From the NCBI GenBank assembly GCA_903851445.1, contig CAINOH010000009.1, positions 197,784-261,783 of the forward strand: a stretch of DNA of 64,000 nt. Direction: 5' to 3'. Position numbers and translations under genes: made by a program. Below, piece after piece: positions 57,379 to 64,000 of this stretch (its first letter is position 1; every line of letters begins with the position of its first letter). The notes beneath the pieces were generated by a model, which made no database searches, was not told the DNA's origin, and was given only the letters and a program-made list of their open reading frames with translations. The DNA is from an uncultured Microcaldota archaeon (GTDB lineage Archaea > Micrarchaeota > Micrarchaeia > Norongarragalinales > CAINOH01).

Positions 57379-58573
57379 CGTTGTAAGCTACCTCGTTGGG
57401 CATCACGCCCGCACCCGCGCCCAGCTTTACCCCTGGCATGACGCTTGCGTTCACGCCAAGCCACGAGCCCTCGCCCATAACCGTTCCGAAAAAGTCCAGG
57501 CCGGTGTCCTTCTTCCCGTTCTTGGAGTCGCTTTTTACGTTTCCCTTGTCAAAGCGCCTGTTTGCGGTAACGGAAAATGCGGCAAGCCTGCAATTGCGGT
57601 CAATGATGGAATCCTCGACCGAGCAGTGGTGCAAGTGCGCTCCTTCAAGCACAAGCGAGTCCTTGACTTCGGTGCAGTAGCCAGCGACCGCCCGAGCTTC
57701 CAGGCAGGAGTAGTTTCGCACGAGCGCGCCGGTGCCGACAACCGCGCCTTCGCCAATGTACGCCGGGCCCTTGATTACTGCGTTCTCCATCACCTTCGCC
57801 CCCTTTGAGACGTAGGCGCGGCCGCTAATAACCGCGCTTTCATCAACTTCCGCACCAGGCGCGATTACGGGCCGGTCAGGAAGCGTGCGCTCCATTATGA
57901 AGTTCTTGAGCGCAAGGAGGTGCCAGGGATACTTCAGAGTAGGCTGGTAGCCTTCGACCTTGGCGCACAGTACCTTACCTTCCGTTACAAGCAAGGAGAG
58001 CGCGTTCTCAAAGGAGTAGTGGCCTGAATCAACAGCCGTAAGCGCGGAAATGAATTTTGCGGAAAGCAAATACGTGCTTACAATCCGAAAGCCCGCGTGC
58101 GGATCCTGTGGCTTTTCCTCAATCGAGGTTACTTTTGAGTCGGAGTCGAACTTTACCTCGCCGTATTCGGACACGTCGGGCACCTGCCGGCCGCAGACAG
58201 CAGCATCGCACTGGCCGAGGGTCTTGAGCGCGGAATAATTGTCGCCCGCATTCACCGCGTGGCCGCTTGCAACCACAAAAGAGCTAGGGAATTTGCCCGC
58301 AATCCTGAGTATCTCCGCACCCATTCCCTCCTGCGAGCTGGACTCGACGACCTCCGCCTTCACGCCTGGAACGGACAACGCTATCTTTTTTGCAAGGTCG
58401 CCGTCGCGGTCGGAGACCACTATGATTTGCTCGTTAATGCCGTTTGCCGCGAGGCTTTCCATCGTGTGCGCAAGCAGGGTTTTTCCGCAGACTTCGTATA
58501 ATGCCTTGTGCCTTGAACTTGCCAGTGGCCACATGCGCGAGCTTGCGCCAGCTGCGAGTATCACTGCCTTCAT
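57350..58573 (-). CDS. GlmU-like sugar nucleotidyltransferase with left-handed beta-helix
   Basis: MKAVILAAGASSRMWPLASSRHKALYEVCGKTLLAH; C-terminal hexapeptide repeats. Confidence 0.88.
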   Translation of the reverse strand: MKAVILAAGASSRMWPLASSRHKALYEVCGKTLLAHTMESLAANGINEQIIVVSDRDGDLAKKIALSVPGVKAEVVESSSQEGMGAEILRIAGKFPSSFVVASGHAVNAGDNYSALKTLGQCDAAVCGRQVPDVSEYGEVKFDSDSKVTSIEEKPQDPHAGFRIVSTYLLSAKFISALTAVDSGHYSFENALSLLVTEGKVLCAKVEGYQPTLKYPWHLLALKNFIMERTLPDRPVIAPGAEVDESAVISGRAYVSKGAKVMENAVIKGPAYIGEGAVVGTGALVRNYSCLEARAVAGYCTEVKDSLVLEGAHLHHCSVEDSIIDRNCRLAAFSVTANRRFDKGNVKSDSKNGKKDTGLDFFGTVMGEGSWLGVNASVMPGVKLGAGAGVMPNEVAYNDVKDGEKVE

Positions 58574-59556
58574 TTTGGACCAACCAAGGAAATTACTGTT
58601 GTTGCGATTTTATTTGCGTCGTGCCGGGCCATTCCGTTGACGTTCGAAAGCAGGTCACAGGAGACGAAGCCGTAGCCTTCAAAATCCTCTTTTCTTGCCA
58701 CTACCTGCGACGCGCCCTCTTTTTCGTACTTCGCCTGCGTGTCACTTCCAAAAGCAGTTGAATTCGCCACCACGAAATCCATCTTGCATCCGGCGTACTT
58801 TTCGATTTCCATAATGAAGTCGCGGCCTGAAAACCCATCCGTCTCCCCGTGTTTTGTCGCAAGGGGAAGGATGAACACCTTGCGCGCATTGCTTGCGCAG
58901 ATTGCCTTTGCCATTCCTGACACCAACATGTTGGGAACGATGCTGGTGTAAAGGTCGCCGGGGCCGATGACAATCAGGTCGGAGTTTTGCACTGCAGCAA
59001 TCGCCTTGGCCGAAGCCCTTGCATCAGGCTGCAAAAAGACGCGCCTGATTTTCGGCCTCTTGCCATTCGGGATGTCGATGTTGGTCTCTCCTTCGATTAC
59101 TGTCCCGTCGGCAAGCTCGGCGCACAACTCGGCCTTGTCAAGGGTGACCGGGATGACTCTGCCCGTAATGTCAAGCATCTTTCCCGCTTCGTCGATAGCC
59201 TTCTCGAAATCGCCCGTGGTTTTTTCAAGTGCAGTTAGGAAGAGGTTTCCGAAGTTGTGGCCCGAAAGCGAGGAGCCGTTCTCGAAACGGTAGTTGAAAA
59301 GGTCAAGCATGAGCTTTGGCGAGTTGGAGAGCGCAACAAGGCACTGCCGCACGTCGCCTGGCGGGAGCACCCCGAGCTCGGTCCTGAGCCTGCCCGAGCT
59401 TCCGCCGGAGTCGGTCATGGTGACGATTGCGTTGATTTCTACTGGCATCCTCTTTAGGCCCTCAAGGAGGGTGAAGCGGCCGCTGCCGCCGCCAATGACC
59501 GTGATGACTGGCCTCTTTTCCCATTTCGTATTTTTTTCCGCCATGTGGATGCTCAC
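58570..59556 (-). CDS. yvcK: YvcK/CofD-like protein
   Basis: VIGGGSGRFTLLEGLKRMPVEINAIVTMTDSGGSSGRLRTELGVLPPGDVRQCLVAL, IGPGDLYTSIVPNMLV. Confidence 0.92.
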   Translation of the reverse strand: MSIHMAEKNTKWEKRPVITVIGGGSGRFTLLEGLKRMPVEINAIVTMTDSGGSSGRLRTELGVLPPGDVRQCLVALSNSPKLMLDLFNYRFENGSSLSGHNFGNLFLTALEKTTGDFEKAIDEAGKMLDITGRVIPVTLDKAELCAELADGTVIEGETNIDIPNGKRPKIRRVFLQPDARASAKAIAAVQNSDLIVIGPGDLYTSIVPNMLVSGMAKAICASNARKVFILPLATKHGETDGFSGRDFIMEIEKYAGCKMDFVVANSTAFGSDTQAKYEKEGASQVVARKEDFEGYGFVSCDLLSNVNGMARHDANKIATTVISLVGPK

Positions 59557-61331
59557 TTCACTGTCACTGACTTTGCGAGGTTGCGCGGCCTGTCGGGATT
59601 GTTCTTCCGCAGTACGGCCGTGTGGTATGCGAGGAACTGCAGCGGGATTGAAAACACGAGCGGAAAGTGGTGCTCCTCGACTTTGGGAACCGCGATAAGC
59701 TCGTCAAAGGCGCTGTTGGGCTCGTCCGAGCATCCGATTACGAACGCCCCGCGTGCAGCAGTCTCCATAACGTTTGAAATCGTTTCCGCGTGCGTGTAGT
59801 CGTTCGGGCAGATTGCAATCACCGGCGTGCCCTTGGAGATGAGCGCTAGGGTGCCGTGCTTGAGCTCGCCCGCCGCCATGCCCTCGGCGTGGATGTAGGT
59901 GATTTCCTTGAACTTGAGCGCGCCCTCAAGCGCAGTCGGGAAGTTCGGGCCGCGCGCGATGAAGTATGCTGCGGGTTCCTTTGCAAGCCTTTGTGAGAGT
60001 TTTCTGCCAACCGCATCCCATCCGGGAAGCGAATTTTCCAAAATCCGCGATACCTCGTCAAGCTTCCTCTTCTCATCATCCTTCTTTCCGACAACCGTAG
60101 AGGCGAGAAGGTAAAGCAGTGAAAGTTGCGCCACGAATGTCTTGGTTGCGGCAACGCCGATTTCGGGCCCGCAGTTCAGGTGGAGTGCGCAATCCGAGAT
60201 GCGGTCAAGGCTTGAGCCCACCACGTTCGTTATCGCAAGGACCTTTGCGCCGCGCGCCTTGGCAATCTTGACGCCCTCGATGACGTCGGCAGTCTCCCCG
60301 CTTTGTGAGACCGCAATCACCAACAGGTCGTCGTCAACTATGTTCTTTGCAATGTAGGGGAACTCGCTTGCGACAACCACTTCGCAGAACTTCCCGCCGA
60401 TGCGGTTGAACAAATAGCGTCCTACAAGCGAGGCGTGGCGCGAGGTGCCGCACGCCACGAAGACGACGCGGTTCTCACGCACAAGTCGGGCCGCCTTCTC
60501 AAGTGCAGCAGGTTCCTGCATCGCAGCGAGCCGAATGGCAGCCGGCGCCTCGTAGATTTCCTTGAGCATAAAGTGCGGGTATTCCTGCTTGTCGGAGAAC
60601 ACGCTGCCGGTTCCAAATACAATAGGCTTCCGGCCAACCTTTTTTCCAGTTCGCAGGTCGAGCACCTCGAGTGAACCTTTCTTTATGATTGCAAAATCGC
60701 CGTCCTCCAGGAACAAGCCCTCTTTCGAGCATTTCGCAAGCGGGACGGGGTCGCTTGCAGCAGCTGCAAAACCGTCGCCTGCCGAAAGCACAAGTGGGGA
60801 CTGGTTCTTTGCGGCAACAAGCGCGTCAGGCGAGCCTTCGTATGCCGCAAGAATTGCGTAGCTTCCCTCAAGACGCCGGAAAGCAGCCAGGGCCGCATCA
60901 ACAAAGCCCATCGTGCGCAGGTTCTCTTCAATCAGGTGGCCGATGACCTCGCTGTCGGTCTCTGAGGAGAAGTTGTGGCCGCGTGAAGTAAGTTCTGAGC
61001 GCAATGCCTGGAAGTTTTCGATGATTCCGTTGTGCACTACTGCAACTTTTCCCGTGCAGTCCGTGTGCGGGTGCGCGTTTGCGTCGGAGACCCCGCCGTG
61101 GGTTGCCCAGCGCGTGTGCGCTATGGCAAAATTGGACGCGGACATATCCTCTGCTGCGAGCTTTTTGTCAAGGGCTGACACGTCGCCAACGGTCTTTACG
61201 ACCTTGATCCTACCTTCCTTTGTGGCGAAGGCAATGCCTGCGGAGTCGTAGCCGCGGTACTCAAGAGTGCGAAGGCCTTCCAGGGCGTTCGCTGCGGCGT
61301 TGTTTCCGATGAATCCGGTAATTCCACACAT
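59553..61331 (-). CDS. glmS: Glucosamine-fructose-6-phosphate aminotransferase (isomerizing)
   Basis: MCGITGFIGNNAAANALEGLRTLEYRGYDSAGIA; two SIS domains; C-term LAKSVTVK. Confidence 0.96.
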   Translation of the reverse strand: MCGITGFIGNNAAANALEGLRTLEYRGYDSAGIAFATKEGRIKVVKTVGDVSALDKKLAAEDMSASNFAIAHTRWATHGGVSDANAHPHTDCTGKVAVVHNGIIENFQALRSELTSRGHNFSSETDSEVIGHLIEENLRTMGFVDAALAAFRRLEGSYAILAAYEGSPDALVAAKNQSPLVLSAGDGFAAAASDPVPLAKCSKEGLFLEDGDFAIIKKGSLEVLDLRTGKKVGRKPIVFGTGSVFSDKQEYPHFMLKEIYEAPAAIRLAAMQEPAALEKAARLVRENRVVFVACGTSRHASLVGRYLFNRIGGKFCEVVVASEFPYIAKNIVDDDLLVIAVSQSGETADVIEGVKIAKARGAKVLAITNVVGSSLDRISDCALHLNCGPEIGVAATKTFVAQLSLLYLLASTVVGKKDDEKRKLDEVSRILENSLPGWDAVGRKLSQRLAKEPAAYFIARGPNFPTALEGALKFKEITYIHAEGMAAGELKHGTLALISKGTPVIAICPNDYTHAETISNVMETAARGAFVIGCSDEPNSAFDELIAVPKVEEHHFPLVFSIPLQFLAYHTAVLRKNNPDRPRNLAKSVTVK

Positions 61332-61518
61332 AGGCATTCGCCAGACGGAAAGAACATTTTGCACAAGGCGGTTTATATATTCCGCTGAGGCAAAAACGAT
61401 AATTTGGTTCGTTTTTTTGATAAAAACTTAATAAAACTATAGAACAGTTATAAATATCTTCAAAATCGTAATGATTGCGGGGCGGGCGGCGCCTGCGCCC
61501 AAGTGGTGACTAATTACA

Positions 61519-62451
61519 ATGGCATCCATACGACAGCCGGTTCCTTCCGAGCAGGCCATGCTTTTCGTAAACGAGGAGGGCTACTCGTCAAAGCTTGCGG
61601 ACTTTGCGCAGGTGTCCGGCCTCTCAAAGGACCGTCTTGAGATACTGCGCCTGCTTGCGGCCGAGTCGATGTACCCGGCTGAGATTGCCCGCGAGCTCAA
61701 GCTCCCGGAGCAGACGGTCTATTACCATATGCGCAGTCTCTTGTCTGCGCAGCTTGTCGAGATAAGCTCGGAGGAACAGAAGCAGGGTGGCACCGCAAAA
61801 AGGTATTCTTTCCCTGCAGACTCGCTTTCGGTTCTGCTTTCCGAGCGCAAGGCAAAGAGCCCGCGCATATCGCGGCAAAAAAAGATTCCTGGCTTTCTTG
61901 AGTCGTTCGTAAGGAACGGCGTGTTCGACGCTAAAATGGTGGTGGGCTCCCCAGACCCGCACGGACCCTACCGCTCGCGCGGCTCGGAATTCTGCGCAAC
62001 CGAGGTCGCAATGTACCTTGGCGGGTTCTGCTCGTTCGAATACCCGCTCTATTACCTTGACACCGAGCTTACCGAGCAGCAGCGCAGGCACAATCTGGTT
62101 GCGCTCGGCGGGCCGAAAGTGAACACGCTTGTAAACGACGCGAACGCCTCGCTTCCCATCCGCTTTGACAAGTCGAACTTCTCAATCTATTCCTCCCTGT
62201 CCAAGAAGAAATACACGGAGGACGTCGGCATAGTCGAGCTTGTGCAGAACCCTTTCAACCCGAAGTCCAGGCTCCTGGTCATTGCGGGAAGCAGCCACCA
62301 CGGAACGCGCATCGGCGTGCTTGGCCTGTTGCGCCACCAGCGCGAGTTCGAGTTGGGGAACGCCTTTGACTCCTCGGTGATGGCCAAGGTGATAGCCGGG
62401 TTCGACGAGGACTCCGACGGGATAGTGGACACTGTCGAGATACTGGAATAA
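61519..62451 (+). CDS. HTH regulator fused to an S-layer-like C-terminal domain
   Basis: ArsR-like wHTH (LEILRLLAAESMYPAEIARELKLPEQTVYYHMRSL) plus NLVALGGPKVNTLVND...LLVIAGSSHHGTRIGVLGLL. Confidence 0.7.
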   Translation: MASIRQPVPSEQAMLFVNEEGYSSKLADFAQVSGLSKDRLEILRLLAAESMYPAEIARELKLPEQTVYYHMRSLLSAQLVEISSEEQKQGGTAKRYSFPADSLSVLLSERKAKSPRISRQKKIPGFLESFVRNGVFDAKMVVGSPDPHGPYRSRGSEFCATEVAMYLGGFCSFEYPLYYLDTELTEQQRRHNLVALGGPKVNTLVNDANASLPIRFDKSNFSIYSSLSKKKYTEDVGIVELVQNPFNPKSRLLVIAGSSHHGTRIGVLGLLRHQREFELGNAFDSSVMAKVIAGFDEDSDGIVDTVEILE

Positions 62452-62730
62452 AAAAAAACGGGCAGGAACCGGATTGCCTCCGTCGGTTCCGTGCTTTGTT
62501 GGTAGTGGATGGGTAGTGGAAGGCACGGAACGCCCGGTTGCCTGTTAGGGCTTTCAGCTCCTTCCACTATGCGAATGTTCGCGAAGTAGTATTCGCCAGC
62601 CAACGTTTATATCCTGTTGTCCGGATTTACCGGAATGGAAAAATAAGGCGAAAGGTTTTTCTATTTTCACAAGTTTTGTATTGTTCAGTGCAACTTTTTG
62701 CAAACAAACACGCAACTACGGGTTGATTTT

Positions 62731-63732
62731 ATGACGCTCCACAACGTGCTTGACGACAAGGACTGCCGGATACTTTACTGGCTGGACACCGACGCGAGGA
62801 TGAGCAACGCCGCGCTCGCAAAGAAGGCCGGGCTCTCCTCCGAAGTCGCGCGCTACCGCGTCCGCAGGCTCGAGCGCGATGGCATAATCAAGAAGTATTT
62901 TGCGCTCATCGACGTTACCAAGCTGGGTTTCTCCTCTTTTCGCGTGTATATCAAGCTCCAGGGGATGCCGCAGTCCGTTGAGAGGGCGTTCACGAAATAC
63001 CTCAAGGAGCGGCCCGATGTCGGCTGGTTCACGTTCGTGCAGGGCCAGTGGGACGTTGTCCTCATAGTGTGGGCAAGGGACGTCTACGCGTTCGAGAAGT
63101 TCTGGCTCGACTTCGTGCAGCGTTTCGGCAAGCACGTCGAGCGCCACTGGATGTCCATCTTTTTGCAGTATGTCCACCTCAACAAGCGCTTCCTTTTGCC
63201 GCGGGAGTCCAAGCTCCGGGTGTACACCGTCGGCCAGAGCGGCCGGGAGAAAATCGACGACCTGGACGTCGAGATACTGCGCGCGCTCAGCGAGGACGCG
63301 CGCTGCCCCCTTTTGGAGCTTGAAAAGAGGCTCAAGCAAAGCTACAAGGTCATCGCCTACCGCATACGGCGGCTTGAGAGGAAGGGCGTGATCCTGGGCT
63401 ACCGTGCGTTCATCGACGTCTCAAAAATCGGCTACAACTACTACAAGGTGCTCTTTTCGTTGCACAACGTGGACCTGCGCAAGCTCGAGGCGCTCGAGCA
63501 GTCGGTGATGAGGATCCCGAACACGGTATACGTCGACAAGACCATAGGCGGGGCCGACTTCGAGGCGGAATTCCAGTGCGCCGGAGGCAACGAACTACGC
63601 AGCATCATCGAACGCCTGCGGCAGGAGTTCCCGACATTGATACGCAACACCGAGACTCTGGAGTACTACCGGGAGGAAAAATTGTGCTACCTGCCCCCGC
63701 TAGAGCTGGGCCTTGGGAAAAAGAAGAAATGA
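62731..63732 (+). CDS. Lrp/AsnC-family regulator with two HTH-plus-effector repeats
   Basis: LDDKDCRILYWLDTDARMSNAALAKKAGLSSEVARYRVRRLERDGIIKKYFA... and repeat IDDLDVEILRALSEDARCPLLELEKRLKQSYKVIAYRIRRLERKGVILGYRA. Confidence 0.85.
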   Translation: MTLHNVLDDKDCRILYWLDTDARMSNAALAKKAGLSSEVARYRVRRLERDGIIKKYFALIDVTKLGFSSFRVYIKLQGMPQSVERAFTKYLKERPDVGWFTFVQGQWDVVLIVWARDVYAFEKFWLDFVQRFGKHVERHWMSIFLQYVHLNKRFLLPRESKLRVYTVGQSGREKIDDLDVEILRALSEDARCPLLELEKRLKQSYKVIAYRIRRLERKGVILGYRAFIDVSKIGYNYYKVLFSLHNVDLRKLEALEQSVMRIPNTVYVDKTIGGADFEAEFQCAGGNELRSIIERLRQEFPTLIRNTETLEYYREEKLCYLPPLELGLGKKKK

Positions 63733-63861
63733 TCTTTAGAAAAAAAAACAGCAGAAGAAAAAGAAATTAAAAGAAAATCAGGTAGAAACAAAGTTAAAAA
63801 ATAAAATCAAACCCGAAAAAAACGAAGTAGAAAAAGAAAAAAAAATAAAAAAACTGCCGGC

Positions 63862-64000
63862 TTATGCCACCGGCAAGTCGAACGTGTACTGCACCTTCTG
63901 GAACCTGTTGCGCAGCGCGAGGACCTCGTCCTTGCAGTTCTTGTTCTCGATGAGCGCCTTGCGGAATATGACCGCAAGCTCGCCGAAGTCGCCTTCCTTC
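63862..64000 (-). CDS. C-terminal fragment, possibly serine hydroxymethyltransferase
   Basis: Minus strand ...KEGDFGELAVIFRKALIENKNCKDEVLALRNRFQKVQYTFDLPVA*. Confidence 0.35.
   Translation of the reverse strand, partial: KEGDFGELAVIFRKALIENKNCKDEVLALRNRFQKVQYTFDLPVA

Noticed and set aside
1-64000. CRISPR arrays, IS elements, prophage or rRNA operons
   Set aside because: No spaced direct repeats, transposase/integrase, phage structural genes or rRNA-like sequence were recognised.

Overview
This 64 kb window is chromosomal DNA from an archaeon. The supporting features are RpoK, Spt5, SecE, FtsZ, Orc1/Cdc6, Taw1/TYW1, P-stalk ribosomal proteins, TATA-type promoters and BHB-type tRNA introns. 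Small genome style and orphan small proteins hint at a DPANN-like lineage, but that is inference. Gene density is high and most genes are housekeeping: L7Ae-S28e-L24e, L1-L10-P1, L11-Spt5-SecE-FtsZ, S2, MetRS, CysRS, RNase HII, EndoIII, EndoIV, AlkD, CorA, an ABC export-like module and a GlmS-YvcK-GlmU-like operon. I found no rRNA, CRISPR array, transposase or prophage. The strongest observations are: (1) a tRNA-Trp(CCA) gene split by two introns (34 and 154 nt), both with bulge-helix-bulge junctions; the larger intron carries what looks like a C/D-type guide whose N+5 position points at C34; (2) a CoaD-type PPAT fused to a GTP-dependent dephospho-CoA kinase domain; (3) a four-gene, overlapping glmS-yvcK-glmU-like-HAD operon; (4) a Bud23-like methyltransferase next to an extended histone-fold-like protein; (5) tRNA-Cys directly upstream of cysS; (6) an L11/L1 ribosomal operon split by about 6 kb of unrelated genes; (7) several unassigned structured intergenic regions that may be ncRNAs or leaders. 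Product calls come from reading the translations against remembered family motifs; no searches were run.
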